A stretch of 64,000 nucleotides of DNA from positions 224,647 to 288,646 of the forward strand of contig NZ_JAFCJE010000008.1 in NCBI RefSeq assembly GCF_018131185.1. The letters are read 5' to 3'. Both the position numbers and the translations under genes were made by a program. Numbering within the stretch: position 1 is the first letter of the stretch; each line of letters opens with the position of its first letter. Below the pieces are notes generated by a model. That model searched no databases and was not told the origin of the DNA. It worked only from the letters and a program-made list of their open reading frames with translations. This DNA is from Bradyrhizobium diazoefficiens. GTDB lineage: Bacteria; Pseudomonadota; Alphaproteobacteria; Rhizobiales; Xanthobacteraceae. Positions 16,885 through 25,898 of this stretch are shown here, piece by piece.

Positions 16885-17838
16885 ATGCTGAATCAAATTG
16901 ACCTATCCAGGATTGATCTGAATCTCCTCGTGCTCTTCCGCGTGGTCCTGGAAGAACGTCATGTCGGTCGGGCAGCCGCCCGGCTGAGCCTGACGCCGTC
17001 GGCTGTAAGCCATGCGCTTGGCCGGCTCCGGCTTCTGCTGAATGACCCGCTGTTTCTGCGCACACCGAAGGGTGTGGTTCCGACGGCGCGGGCGCTGGAG
17101 CTTGGGGAGCCCGTGGCCGAGATCGTCGCACGCATCGAACGATTGATCGGCTCGGCCGCACCGTTCGACCCGAAGACAAGCAGTCGCCGGTTCATCATTG
17201 GCGCTCCCGATGCCGTACTGGTCTCGGCAGTCGGTCCGCTCCTGCGATCGATTGCGACTGCGGCGCCTCACATTGACATCGGGCTGGTCCACCTGATGCC
17301 GGCGCCGCGCGCCGGCGCGATCGGAGAGCCTTGGCAGGAGAATCTCGACATGCTCGAAAGACGCGAGCTCGACATCGCGATGCTGCCGCTGCTGGCGGTA
17401 TCACCTCGTTTCGAGGCGCGCAGGCTTTACGAGGAGGATTTCGTGCTGGCCATGCGCAAGGGACATTCCTTGGCAAGAGCGGTCAGCCATGCTGCATTCG
17501 CGCAATCGCAGCACCTGCTGGTCTCTCTCAGTGGTGAGCCGCGCGGCTTCGTCGATGAGATGTTGGCCAAGCGCGGCCTCGAACGCCGCATCGCCCTGAC
17601 CGTTCCGAACTTCATGATGGCGCTGGCCCAGCTTTCGGAATCCGATCTGATCGCGGCATTGCCACGCCGACTGATGGAGCAGTATGCCGGCCGCTTCGGC
17701 CTGGTATTCGTCGAGCTGCCTTTCGCTCGCAAGGCGGATACGATCCGGGCCGTCGCCACCAAGGCCGCGATGAGAGACGCCGGCATCGCGTGGCTGATGC
17801 AGGTTGTGGTCGGTTCAATCGGAACAAGCCGACGCTAG
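16885..17838 (+). CDS. LysR-family transcriptional regulator
   Basis: A 317-residue regulator of normal LysR length. The winged helix is at residues ~9-66 (LNLLVLFRVVLEERHVGRAAARLSLTPSAVSHALGRLR), followed by the periplasmic-binding-like effector domain. It reads away from the SnoaL-type gene with a 76-bp shared promoter region (16809-16884) and probably controls it. The effector cannot be predicted. Confidence 0.88.
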   Translation: MLNQIDLSRIDLNLLVLFRVVLEERHVGRAAARLSLTPSAVSHALGRLRLLLNDPLFLRTPKGVVPTARALELGEPVAEIVARIERLIGSAAPFDPKTSSRRFIIGAPDAVLVSAVGPLLRSIATAAPHIDIGLVHLMPAPRAGAIGEPWQENLDMLERRELDIAMLPLLAVSPRFEARRLYEEDFVLAMRKGHSLARAVSHAAFAQSQHLLVSLSGEPRGFVDEMLAKRGLERRIALTVPNFMMALAQLSESDLIAALPRRLMEQYAGRFGLVFVELPFARKADTIRAVATKAAMRDAGIAWLMQVVVGSIGTSRR

Positions 17839-17995
17839 AATCGACATACTGAATTGGAGAGGCGTTCATCTCGGAATGGGCGCGACATTTTGCCTGCTAC
17901 ACCTTCTCCTGATCTGGGCGCTCGCCACCGCTTCTCAAGCGGCCTGGAAAATGTTCATTGTGCCGGCCCGAAAAGAAAGAAGAGGAGCAACATTG

Positions 17996-19459
17996 ATGAC
18001 GGATAAGGTCTCGCGCCGCCAGTTTGCCAAGCTGGCGGGGTTGTCCGCAGCCGGAATTGCGAGTCCCCTCGACGCCGTCGACGCCAGGCCGGCATCGCCG
18101 CCGCGCGGCGGAAGTGGCTTTCCGACGGGTTTCCTCTGGGGCACGGCGACCTCGTCCTACCAGGTCGAGGGTGCGGTTGACGAGGACGGGCGGGGGGCCT
18201 CGATCTGGGACAAGTTCGTGCGAATCCCCGGCAAGATCGAGGACGGCACCACGGGCGACCGCGCCAACGAGCATTATCACCGCTACAAGGAGGACATCGC
18301 GCTGATCAAGGCGCTCGGCTGCAAGGCCTACCGGTTCTCGGTGGCCTGGCCGCGGCTGTTTCCGGACGGCGACGGCAGGCCGAATCCGAAGGGGCTCGAT
18401 TTCTACAACCGGCTCATTGACGAGCTCCTGAAGAACGGCATCGAGCCGTGGCTGACGCTCTATCATTGGGACCTGCCGCAATCGCTTCAGGATCGCTTCG
18501 GCGGCTGGCGCTCGACGGAGACCTGCAAGATCTTCGGCGACTATGCGGCTCATGTCGCGAAGCATCTGACCGACCGCGTCAAAAACGTGTTCACTCTGAA
18601 TGAGAGCGGCCGCTTCGTCTATTTCGGTTACGGCACCGGCATCGATGCGCCGGGCCTGACGCTGCCGCAAGCCGAGGTCAACCAGATCAGGCACAACAGT
18701 GCGCTGGCGCACGGGCTCGCGGTCCAGGCGGTGCGCGCCCATGGCCGGCGCGGCACGAGAGTGGGGCCGGCGGAGAATATCGACGCCTGTGCCCCCGCGA
18801 TCGACACGCCTGAGAACGTCCGTGCTGCCGAGATCGCGCTGCGCGAGATGAATGCGGGCTATCTCAACGTCATCATGACGGGGCGCTACACCGACGCCTT
18901 CCTGAAATACGCCGGCGCCAACGCGCCGAAATACACCGATGCGGAGCTGAGGATCATCTCTTCGCCGGTCGATTTCCTCGGCCTCAACATCTACGCGCCG
19001 CAGAACTACGTGGTGGCCTCCGACCAGGGCGCGGGATTCATGCCGCTGCCGATTCCGAAATCGTTCCCGCACATGAATTCGGATTGGCTCCGCGTCGGGC
19101 CGGAGACGCTCTATTGGGTGCCGAAGCTGGCGGCGAAGATCTGGAAGACCGATGCGATCTATATCAGCGAGAACGGCACCTCCGGCGACGACGTCGTGAC
19201 GCCGGACGGCAAGATCTACGACACCGACCGCATCATGTACCTGCGCAACTATCTCGCCCAGCTCCAGCGCGCCACCGCCGAAGGCGTGCCGGTGCGCGGC
19301 TATTTCCTCTGGAGCCTGATGGACAATTTCGAGTGGGTGTACGGGCTGAACAAGCGCTTCGGACTCTACCACGTCAATTTCGACACCCAGGTCCGCACGC
19401 CGAAACTCAGCGCCAGCTTCTATCGCAACGTGATCGTGAAGAACGCGGCGGGGGTGTGA
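17996..19459 (+). CDS. GH1 beta-glucosidase with Tat signal
   Basis: A 487-residue glycoside hydrolase family 1 enzyme, expected to cleave beta-glucosides. The Tat leader is residues 1-~30 (SRRQFAKLAGLSAAG). The (beta/alpha)8 domain starts at FPTGFLWGTATSSYQVEGA. The acid/base Glu203 lies in TLNES, where most GH1 enzymes have TFNEP, and the nucleophile Glu392 is in YISENGT. AGGAG precedes the ATG at 17996. GH1 enzymes are usually cytosolic, so export is unusual. It follows the LysR gene by 157 bp. Confidence 0.87.
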   Translation: MTDKVSRRQFAKLAGLSAAGIASPLDAVDARPASPPRGGSGFPTGFLWGTATSSYQVEGAVDEDGRGASIWDKFVRIPGKIEDGTTGDRANEHYHRYKEDIALIKALGCKAYRFSVAWPRLFPDGDGRPNPKGLDFYNRLIDELLKNGIEPWLTLYHWDLPQSLQDRFGGWRSTETCKIFGDYAAHVAKHLTDRVKNVFTLNESGRFVYFGYGTGIDAPGLTLPQAEVNQIRHNSALAHGLAVQAVRAHGRRGTRVGPAENIDACAPAIDTPENVRAAEIALREMNAGYLNVIMTGRYTDAFLKYAGANAPKYTDAELRIISSPVDFLGLNIYAPQNYVVASDQGAGFMPLPIPKSFPHMNSDWLRVGPETLYWVPKLAAKIWKTDAIYISENGTSGDDVVTPDGKIYDTDRIMYLRNYLAQLQRATAEGVPVRGYFLWSLMDNFEWVYGLNKRFGLYHVNFDTQVRTPKLSASFYRNVIVKNAAGV

Positions 19460-19479
19460 ACTCTACCCTCGTTGAGGCC

Positions 19480-19563
19480 GTCATGCTCGGGCTTGTCCCG
19501 GGCATCCACGTTCTTCGTGCGTAGTAGCAAGGCGTGGATGGCCGGGACAAGCCCGGCCATGAC
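19480..19563. repeat. long palindromic intergenic repeat
   Basis: An inverted repeat with ~30-bp arms: GTCATGCTCGGGCTTGTC on the left pairs with GACAAGCCCGGCCATGAC on the right, around a short loop with TTCTTCG. It lies 20 bp after the beta-glucosidase stop. It is a REP-like unit common in Bradyrhizobium and could end transcription. Confidence 0.8.
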
Positions 19564-19703
19564 GTCGATCATTCAGGCCGTATGCGATCGGCTCAATTTT
19601 ACGTGCGGCGGAATTCCGGGTGGCGGGTGCAAACGCCCCGCATTGACTCTCCTCTCCGCCTTATCCAAAACCGTCCTCAACACGCAACAAGAGGACAACG
19701 CCA

Positions 19704-20936
19704 ATGACTGACGCGCTGATCATCGATGCCTGCCGGACCCCGCGCGGCGTCGGCAAGGCCGGCAAGGGAGCGCTGTCGGGCATTCATCCGCAGCAGCTCG
19801 GCGCAACCGTGCTGCGCGCGCTCGCGGAGCGCACCGGCATCGACACGGCCGACGTCGACGACATCGTCTGGGGCTGCAGCGCGCAGGTCGCGACGCAAAG
19901 CGGAGATCTCGGGCGGATGTCGGCGCTCGATGCCGGCTATGACGTGCGCGCCAGCGCCGTGACGCTGGACCGCTTCTGCGGCAGCGGCATCACCAGCGTC
20001 AACATGGCGGCCGCGTCGATCATGGCGGGCGCGGAAGACCTCGTCATCGCCGGCGGCTGCGAGATGATGTCGATGGAGGGACGCCGCGGCTCTGGTCCGA
20101 TGATGATGGACAACGGCAATCTGCGCCTGCGGGCAAAGCATCCGCAGTCGCATCAGGGCGTCTGCGCGGACGCGATCGCGACGATCGAGGGCATCACGCG
20201 AAGGGATGTCGACGCGCTCGGGTTGGAGAGCCAGAAGCGCGCGGCCCATGCGATCGCGAACGGGCACTTCAAGAAGAGCCTCGTGCCCGTCCACCGCGAG
20301 GACGGCAGCCTCGCGCTCGACCACGAGGAGTATCCGCGGCCGCAGACCACGATGGAAGGCCTGGGCAGCCTGAAGCCGGCATTCCCCGCGGTCGCCGACT
20401 ACGCGCTCGACGACAAGGGCACGACCTATCGTGGCCTGATCCTGCAGAAATACCCTGACCTCGAGATCGATTTCGTGCACCACGCCGGCAACTCTTCCGG
20501 GGTCGTCGACGGCGCCGCCGCGATCCTGCTGGCCTCGCCCGCCTACGCCAGGGCGCATGGCCTAAAGGCTCGCGCCCGTGTCGTCGCGATGGCGAACATG
20601 GGGGACTCGCCGGCCCTGATGCTGAACGCGCCGGTGCCGGCCACGCGCAAGGTGCTGGCGAAGGCCGGCCTCACCGTCGACGACATCGACCTGTTCGAGA
20701 TCAACGAGGCGTTTGCGGTGGTGGCGGAAAAATACATCCGCGACCTCGGGCTCGATCGCGCCAAGGTCAACGTCAATGGCGGATCGATCGCGCTCGGCCA
20801 TCCCATCGGCGCCACGGGCTCGATCCTGATCGGCACCGTGCTCGACGAGCTCGAACGGCGCGATCTCAAACGTGGTCTCGTCACCATGTGCGCCGCCGGC
20901 GGCATGGCGCCCGCCGTCATCATCGAGCGCATCTGA
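19704..20936 (+). CDS. acetyl-CoA acyltransferase (thiolase)
   Basis: A 410-residue thiolase. The acyl-accepting Cys92 is in DRFCGSGITS; the C-terminal motifs GHPIGATG and MCAAGG (Cys396) complete the active site. The enzyme makes or cleaves 3-ketoacyl-CoA. Without neighbouring beta-oxidation genes I cannot choose between degradative FadA-type and biosynthetic PhaA-type roles; the opening (ALIIDACRTPRGVGKAGKG) suits the degradative group. It stands alone between two intergenic regions. Confidence 0.87.
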   Translation: MTDALIIDACRTPRGVGKAGKGALSGIHPQQLGATVLRALAERTGIDTADVDDIVWGCSAQVATQSGDLGRMSALDAGYDVRASAVTLDRFCGSGITSVNMAAASIMAGAEDLVIAGGCEMMSMEGRRGSGPMMMDNGNLRLRAKHPQSHQGVCADAIATIEGITRRDVDALGLESQKRAAHAIANGHFKKSLVPVHREDGSLALDHEEYPRPQTTMEGLGSLKPAFPAVADYALDDKGTTYRGLILQKYPDLEIDFVHHAGNSSGVVDGAAAILLASPAYARAHGLKARARVVAMANMGDSPALMLNAPVPATRKVLAKAGLTVDDIDLFEINEAFAVVAEKYIRDLGLDRAKVNVNGGSIALGHPIGATGSILIGTVLDELERRDLKRGLVTMCAAGGMAPAVIIERI

Positions 20937-21279
20937 CCGATCGCCCGCCACTTTCTCCCTGTTTTTACGGGGAGGAAGACCGGCGATATGCGTCCGACCC
21001 TTATTTTTCAGGGTGAAACACGACCAGCCTTTCACAAAGAGGCCGGTCGCCGCTTGTCGAAAGCGGCGAATCAGTTCTAGCAGGATGGCGTGCGGGCCTT
21101 TGAAACAAGGCAAAATCCGCTGCCCGAGGCTTCTCCCGCGCCGGAAGTAGCTAAAAAGCAGGGTTTTTTGCTACAGAGGGCCAAAAAAGCCCGTAAAACC
21201 CCGACAAAACCGTGCAGAAGGCTATAGGCCTTCGCCGGTTGGTCTAATATCCAACCGCCAACGAATCAGAGGAGACACG
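20937..21279. other. intergenic region before HU
   Basis: This 343-bp gap has no convincing gene. A weak stem (CTCCC/GGGAG around GTTTTTA) at 20955-20974 may end the thiolase transcript. From ~21150 the sequence turns A-rich (runs of five to seven A), and two perfect stems lie close to the HU start. Confidence 0.4.
21217..21257 (+). promoter_or_regulatory. two stems in the HU leader/promoter
   Basis: GAAGGC-N5-GCCTTC at 21217-21233 is followed by CGGTTGG-N8-CCAACCG at 21236-21257. The loop of the second (TCTAATAT) could instead be a -10 region. They lie 23-63 bp before the HU start codon and are candidates for operator or leader structure. Confidence 0.4.
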
Positions 21280-21582
21280 ATGGCAACCCAAATGTCCAAA
21301 TCGCAGTTGATCGAAAAGATTGCGACCGCCACCGAGCTTTCCAAGCGCGACGTCAAGAGCGTCATGGAAACGCTGACCGACGTCGGTCACAAGGAGCTCA
21401 AGAAGAACGGCCTGTTCCTGGTGCCGGGCTTCGCCAAGTTCGTGGTCATCAAGAAGCCTGCGACCAAGGCACGCAAGGGCACCAACCCGTTCACGGGTGA
21501 AGAGATGATGTTCAAGGCCAAGCCGGCCCGGAAGATCGTCCGCGCCCGCCCGGTCAAGGCCGCCAAGGACGCCGTGGGCTAA
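21280..21582 (+). CDS. HU-family DNA-binding protein
   Basis: A 100-residue histone-like protein. The helical dimer part (SKSQLIEKIATATELSKRDVKSVMETL) is followed by the beta-arm region, which here reads ATKARKGTNPFTGEEMMFKAKPARK, then a short basic tail (VRARPVKAAKDAVG). AGAGGAG precedes the ATG. It binds DNA without strong sequence preference and compacts the nucleoid. It converges on the lon operon. Confidence 0.92.
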   Translation: MATQMSKSQLIEKIATATELSKRDVKSVMETLTDVGHKELKKNGLFLVPGFAKFVVIKKPATKARKGTNPFTGEEMMFKAKPARKIVRARPVKAAKDAVG

Positions 21583-21589
21583 CGACGCA

Positions 21590-21619
21590 AAGGCCCCCTC
21601 GGGTAGGAGGGGGCCTTTT
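21590..21619 (+). terminator. intrinsic terminator of HU gene
   Basis: AAGGCCCCCTC, a short loop, GGAGGGGGCCTT and a run of T form a strong GC-rich hairpin eight bases after the HU stop codon. The A-run on the left side means it could also work for transcripts from the lon side. Confidence 0.93.
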
Positions 21620-21654
21620 GTTTGGGGCAGCCGCGAGGGCCTGAGACGGAGGGC

Positions 21655-21810
21655 TCAACCCTTGCGGCGCTTCACCCGGACAGGAACGGGTTGAAGCTGC
21701 GGCCCGGACGCCGCCAGCGCATCGCGGACCCGGTCGATGGCGCGATCGAGCAGCCGGCGTAGCCGCTGCGTTGTCCGCGACCGCTTTGCATTTTCCAGCC
21801 GTTTCTTCAT
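21655..21810 (-). CDS. 51-residue basic protein downstream of lon
   Basis: A short frame beginning 5 bp after the lon stop codon, with GGAG near the end of lon as ribosome site. The product (MKKRLENAKRSR... ending VRVKRRKG) is very basic, with ~16 Arg/Lys, and should form an amphipathic helix followed by a Pro-containing tail. It has no recognised domain. Its position makes it the third gene of the hsp20-lon operon. Confidence 0.5.
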   Translation of the reverse strand: MKKRLENAKRSRTTQRLRRLLDRAIDRVRDALAASGPQLQPVPVRVKRRKG

Positions 21811-21815
21811 CGCAT

Positions 21816-24209
21816 TCACTCCGCCGCCTCGACCTTTGCATCGGCTTGGACCTCGACCGGCTCGAGCGCCGCGGCGATGGCTTCATCGACGCGCTCCAGC
21901 CAGATGAATTCGAGGTTGTCCCGCGCGCTCTTCGGGATGTCGTCGTAATCCCGCTTGTTGCGCGCCGGCAGCATCACCCGCTTCAACCCGGCAGCGGCCG
22001 CAGCCACCACCTTCTCCTTGATGCCGCCGACCGGCAGCACCAGACCGCGCAGCGAGATCTCGCCGGTCATGGCGGTGTCGCTGCGCACCGTGCGGTTGGT
22101 GAGCAGGGACGTCAGCGCCGTGAACATTGCAACGCCCGCGCTCGGACCGTCCTTCGGAGTCGCGCCCGCTGGAACGTGAACGTGGATGTCGCTCTTCTCG
22201 AACAGCGACGGATCGATGCCGAGCTGCGGCGCCTTGCTCTTCACCAGCGTCAGCGCAGCCTGCACGCTTTCGCGCATGACCTCGCCGAGCTGACCGGTCA
22301 GGATCATCCCGCCCTTGCCGGGCACCTTTGATGCCTCGATGAACAGGATGTCGCCGCCGACCGGCGTCCAGGCAAGGCCGGTGGCCACGCCCGGAATGCT
22401 GGTGCGCTGCGCGATCTCGCCTTCGAAGCGCGGCTGGCCGAGCACGGTGGCGATGTCCTTCGCGCCCACCACGACCTTCGTCGCCGTACCCTCGGCGACC
22501 TGCACCGCGGCATGACGGAACAGCTTGCCGATCTCGCGCTCGAGGTTACGCACGCCGGCCTCGCGGGTGTAACCCTTGACCACCAGCTTCAACGCATCCG
22601 GCTCGATCTCGGCCTGCTCGGCCGAGAGACCGTTCGCCTCGAGCTGCCGTCGCACCAGATAGCGCTGCGCGATCTCCAGCTTCTCGTCCTCGGTGTAGCC
22701 GGCGAGGCTGATCAGCTCCATGCGGTCCAGGAGCGGGCCCGGGATCTGGTCCAGCATGTTGGCGGTCGCGATGAACACCACGCGCGACAGGTCGAAGGGC
22801 ACGCCCAGGTAATTGTCCCGGAACGTTCCGTTCTGCTCGGGGTCGAGCACCTCCAGCATGGCGGCCGACGGATCGCCCTGCACGCCGCGGCCCATCTTGT
22901 CGATCTCGTCCAGCATCATGACGCAGTTGCGTGAGCCCGCCTTCTTGATGCCCTGGATGATGTTGCCGGGCAGCGCGCCGATATAGGTACGCCGGTGGCC
23001 GCGGATCTCGGCTTCGTCGTGCACGCCGCCCAGACTGACGCGCACGAAGGGGCGATCCATCGCACGTGCGATGGATTGTCCGAGCGAGGTCTTGCCGACG
23101 CCGGGCGGGCCGACGAAGCACAGGATCGGCGCCTTGCCCTGTGGCGCCAGCTTGCGCACCGCCAGATATTCGATGATCCGGCTCTTGATCTTCTCCAGGC
23201 CGAAATGGTCGGCATCCAGGATGGCTCGCGCTTCCTTGATGTCGATCGGCTTCTCCGCGGGCAGCGCCCAGGGCAGCTCGATCAGCCAATCCAGGTACGT
23301 GCGGACCATGCCGGCCTCGCCAGCAGCCTCGGGCATGCGCTCATAGCGGCGCAGCTCCTTCTTGGCGTGCGCGTCCGCCTCAGCCGGCATGTTGGCCTTG
23401 GCGATCGCAGCGGTCAGCTCGGCGACCTCGGCCGCCTTGCCGTCGCCTTCGCCGAGCTGGCGCTGGATGGTCGCCATCTGCTCGCGCAGGATCGCCTCGC
23501 GCTGCCGCTCGTCGAAGGAGGCCTTGGTCTTCTGGCCGATTTCGTTGGAGATGCGCAGCACCTCCAGCCGCTCGGCCAGGTGCTTCGACACCTTCTCGAC
23601 GCGCAAGGCGAGGTCGATGGTCTCCAGCACCTCCTGCTTGTCCTGCGGCTTGATGTCCATGAACGAGGTCGCCAGATCCGCCAGCGCGCCGGGCGCACTG
23701 GTGCCCTGGAACATCGCGGCCAGCTCGGGCGGCGCCTGCGGCAGCAGCTCGATCGCCTCGATCGCCTGGCGCTGCAGATTCAGCGCGCGCGCCTCGATCT
23801 CGGGCGAATTCGCGGTCGGCTCGGGGATCTGCTGGATCCGCGCGGCCGGGAACGGCGTTCCCGGCAGGAAGTCGAGGATGCGCGCGCGCTGCACGCCCTG
23901 GCAGACGATGTGATGGGTGCCGTCTGGCGCGGTGATGTAGCGCACGATGTTGGCGATGGTCGCGACCCGGTAGAGGTCGTCCGGCCCGGGCTCCTCGGTC
24001 TCGGGGCTGCGCTGCAGGACGATGCCGACCGGCCGCTGCTCGCGCAGCGCCTGCTGCGCGGCGGCGATGGACTTGGCACGGCCGATCGTGATCGGCGCGA
24101 TGGCGCCGGGGAACAGCACCATCTCGCGCACGGGGATGATGATCAGCGCGTCGTCGGGGATCTTCACGTCGTTACTGGTCTGTTCGTTGTTCATCTGTTC
24201 GGTGGCCAT
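21816..24209 (-). CDS. lon: ATP-dependent protease La
   Basis: A 797-residue Lon protease, full length. The N-terminal substrate domain (ALIIIPVREMVLFPGAI) spans ~1-210, a coiled linker follows, the AAA+ domain has Walker A GPPGVGKT at 367-374 and Walker B MMLDEID at ~431-437, and the protease domain has catalytic Ser690 (GPSAG) and Lys733. It degrades misfolded and regulatory proteins in the cytosol. It starts 8 bp after the hsp20 stop, so holding and degrading functions are made together. Confidence 0.95.
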   Translation of the reverse strand: MATEQMNNEQTSNDVKIPDDALIIIPVREMVLFPGAIAPITIGRAKSIAAAQQALREQRPVGIVLQRSPETEEPGPDDLYRVATIANIVRYITAPDGTHHIVCQGVQRARILDFLPGTPFPAARIQQIPEPTANSPEIEARALNLQRQAIEAIELLPQAPPELAAMFQGTSAPGALADLATSFMDIKPQDKQEVLETIDLALRVEKVSKHLAERLEVLRISNEIGQKTKASFDERQREAILREQMATIQRQLGEGDGKAAEVAELTAAIAKANMPAEADAHAKKELRRYERMPEAAGEAGMVRTYLDWLIELPWALPAEKPIDIKEARAILDADHFGLEKIKSRIIEYLAVRKLAPQGKAPILCFVGPPGVGKTSLGQSIARAMDRPFVRVSLGGVHDEAEIRGHRRTYIGALPGNIIQGIKKAGSRNCVMMLDEIDKMGRGVQGDPSAAMLEVLDPEQNGTFRDNYLGVPFDLSRVVFIATANMLDQIPGPLLDRMELISLAGYTEDEKLEIAQRYLVRRQLEANGLSAEQAEIEPDALKLVVKGYTREAGVRNLEREIGKLFRHAAVQVAEGTATKVVVGAKDIATVLGQPRFEGEIAQRTSIPGVATGLAWTPVGGDILFIEASKVPGKGGMILTGQLGEVMRESVQAALTLVKSKAPQLGIDPSLFEKSDIHVHVPAGATPKDGPSAGVAMFTALTSLLTNRTVRSDTAMTGEISLRGLVLPVGGIKEKVVAAAAAGLKRVMLPARNKRDYDDIPKSARDNLEFIWLERVDEAIAAALEPVEVQADAKVEAAE

Positions 24210-24217
24210 GATCGACC

Positions 24218-24601
24218 TCAGGATTTGGCAAGGCGCAGCGCGACGCAGCCGTCCATCACGAAGCGGCTGATGGCGTAGCGGCCGAGGGGCAATGCAATGC
24301 GGCGCTCAAAACGCCCCTGCGGCAGCTCGAGGCGGTGGATGCGGGCGTTGCGGAGCTCCGGGGGCAGGGTGCGCTGGCCGGAGACGACGAGCACGCCGTC
24401 ATGGATGACAGTCTCGACATTGTCCGGATTGACACCGGGAAGCGCTACCAGGATCAGAAGCTCATGCTCGGTCTCGAGCACGTCGATCGGCGGCTCCCAG
24501 CAGGCTTCCTGGCGGCCAAACTGCTGACGCAGCCGGTCGGCGCGGGTCAACGAGTCGAGGGCTTCGGACAGCATCCAGTCGAGGGGATTTTTCGGTTGCA
24601 T
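24218..24601 (-). CDS. Hsp20/alpha-crystallin small heat-shock protein
   Basis: A 127-residue chaperone. The alpha-crystallin domain runs from ~40 to 118 (PPIDVLETEHELLILVALPGVNPDNVETVIHDGVLVVSGQR), but the usual C-terminal I-x-I tail is missing; the end is CVALRLAKS. It lies directly upstream of lon. No ribosome site is evident before the ATG at 24601, and the leader does not show the ROSE RNA-thermometer pattern known from other Bradyrhizobium small heat-shock genes. Confidence 0.85.
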   Translation of the reverse strand: MQPKNPLDWMLSEALDSLTRADRLRQQFGRQEACWEPPIDVLETEHELLILVALPGVNPDNVETVIHDGVLVVSGQRTLPPELRNARIHRLELPQGRFERRIALPLGRYAISRFVMDGCVALRLAKS

Positions 24602-24705
24602 GATGCGGGGCTCGGGGGTGGGGAAGCCTGCATATGGGGCTGGTTCCCCGGAAATCCAGTCCGCCGGCGCTGACGTGCCATGCGCCGTCGTGCGATTGAA
24701 AAACG

Positions 24706-24731
24706 AACGCCGCGGCCCGGGCCGCGGCGTT
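24706..24731 (-). terminator. perfect 26-bp palindrome, terminator of the DUF892 gene
   Basis: AACGCCGCGGCCC and its exact complement form a hairpin with no loop bases. On the minus strand it is followed by a T-rich run (CGTTTTTC). It lies 23 bp after the DUF892 stop and separates that gene from hsp20. Confidence 0.8.
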
Positions 24732-24754
24732 CCATCGTCGGGTCACGCAGGGCG

Positions 24755-25321
24755 TCAGGCCGCCGCGCGGTACTCTTCTTCGGCCTCGAGGTTGATCACG
24801 GACGTCGCGAGCTCGGTCAGCGTGTGATCAGTCGCCTCTTCCTCGTCCAGCGTCGCCTGCAGCAGCCTTGCCGCGTCCGGCATGCCGAGCTCTTCGGCCC
24901 AGGTGCGCAAGGTGCCGTAGCGGGAGATTTCGTAATGCTCCACCGCCTGGGCGGCCGCGAGCAGTCCCGCATCGAGCGCCGGCGCGCCCTTGAACTCCTT
25001 CATGATCTCGGCGCCCTCGTCGGTAATGCCGTTGATGGCTTCGCACGGCTTGCCGCGGGCAGGCTTGCCCAGCATCTTGAAGATCTGGTCCAGCCGCTTG
25101 ACCTGGCCCTGGGTCTCGCGCAGGTGCTTGTTGAAGGCGGCGGCCAGCTCCTTCGATTGCGCTGCCTTCGCCATCTTGGGCAGGGTCTTGATGATCTTGT
25201 TCTCGGCGAAATAGATGTCCTTCAGCGTCTCCACAAACAGGTCGCTGAGCATCTTCGGCGCCTGACGCGGCCGCCGAGCCGCGGTCTTCTTGGTTGTGCG
25301 CTTCTTGGTTCGTTTGGCCAT
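24755..25321 (-). CDS. ferritin-like DUF892 protein (YciE/YciF type)
   Basis: A 188-residue protein. A Lys/Arg-rich head (MAKRTKKRTTKKTAARRPR) precedes the four-helix DUF892 domain (FVETLKDIYFAENKIIKTLPKMAKAA ...). Glu residues in EHYEISRYG and LDEEEATD suit a di-iron site. The family is linked to stress. GAGGAGGACGT precedes the ATG at 25321. The basic head might bind DNA, as in Dps proteins with Lys tails (inference). Confidence 0.85.
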   Translation of the reverse strand: MAKRTKKRTTKKTAARRPRQAPKMLSDLFVETLKDIYFAENKIIKTLPKMAKAAQSKELAAAFNKHLRETQGQVKRLDQIFKMLGKPARGKPCEAINGITDEGAEIMKEFKGAPALDAGLLAAAQAVEHYEISRYGTLRTWAEELGMPDAARLLQATLDEEEATDHTLTELATSVINLEAEEEYRAAA

Positions 25322-25434
25322 ACGTCCTCCTCTTGAGGTGACACGGGAAGGCCTCGCCCTCCTCAATCCTCAGGCGATCAAAGCCGCGTCAGTAACGAAA
25401 GTTCCTAACTGCAACCGGCGCGCGGAGCGGTCGC

Positions 25435-25641
25435 TCAGGTCGGGCGCTTGTAGGGATCTTCCTGGCGCTGCCGCTCCTCCGTCGCGCGATCGAGCTGTGC
25501 CCGCTCGCCGCGCCTGAGGTGGCCGGCCTTCATCACTCCGTAGACGAGGACCGCACCGAGCAGGAAGGCTCCGATGAACCAGAGCCAGAGCAGGTTGGCC
25601 GAGAGCTGGCCAAGAAGCATTCCGATTCCACTGTCGCTCAT
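25435..25641 (-). CDS. small single-pass membrane protein
   Basis: A 68-residue protein with one hydrophobic helix at residues ~15-37 (LLWLWFIGAFLLGAVLVYGV) and a charged cytosolic tail rich in Arg, Gln and Glu. GGAGACGACA precedes the ATG at 25641. No family recognised. It lies 113 bp upstream of the DUF892 gene, in the same direction. Confidence 0.65.
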   Translation of the reverse strand: MSDSGIGMLLGQLSANLLWLWFIGAFLLGAVLVYGVMKAGHLRRGERAQLDRATEERQRQEDPYKRPT

Positions 25642-25713
25642 TGTCGTCTCCACTGATTGCAAAGCGGTGGCCTAGGCTAAGTCTGCCCGAAAGCCATCGT
25701 TCCAGCGTCCGAG

Positions 25714-25898
25714 GACCACGCCGGCCCGTGCTCGACTTCGCGCTCTGCTCCGCTTCGGCTCACCGGATCGCGCGCACCGGAAATGCGGTGCTCTCGCGCG
25801 TTCTCCGCATGCTGCTCGCCGCCTATTCCGTCCAGTTCGTGATCGACGGGATTGTGGCCGTCCGGACCAACCTGTCACAGGGCTGCGACAATCAGTGA
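25714..25898 (+). pseudogene. 3' remnant of a MarC-family gene
   Basis: This stretch encodes ...RIARTGNAVLSRVLRMLLA followed by AYSVQFVIDGIVAVRTN and a TGA stop at 25896. It matches the C-terminal end of MarC-family membrane proteins, which close with a GxNxxxRxMGLLLAAxAVQFVxDGI pattern. The remainder of the gene (~150 residues) is absent upstream, where the frame turns into unrelated sequence. It looks like the surviving tail of a deleted gene. Confidence 0.5.

Noticed and set aside
24602..24705. ROSE RNA thermometer before hsp20
   Set aside because: The leader lacks the conserved anti-Shine-Dalgarno hairpin, and there is no clear Shine-Dalgarno to mask.
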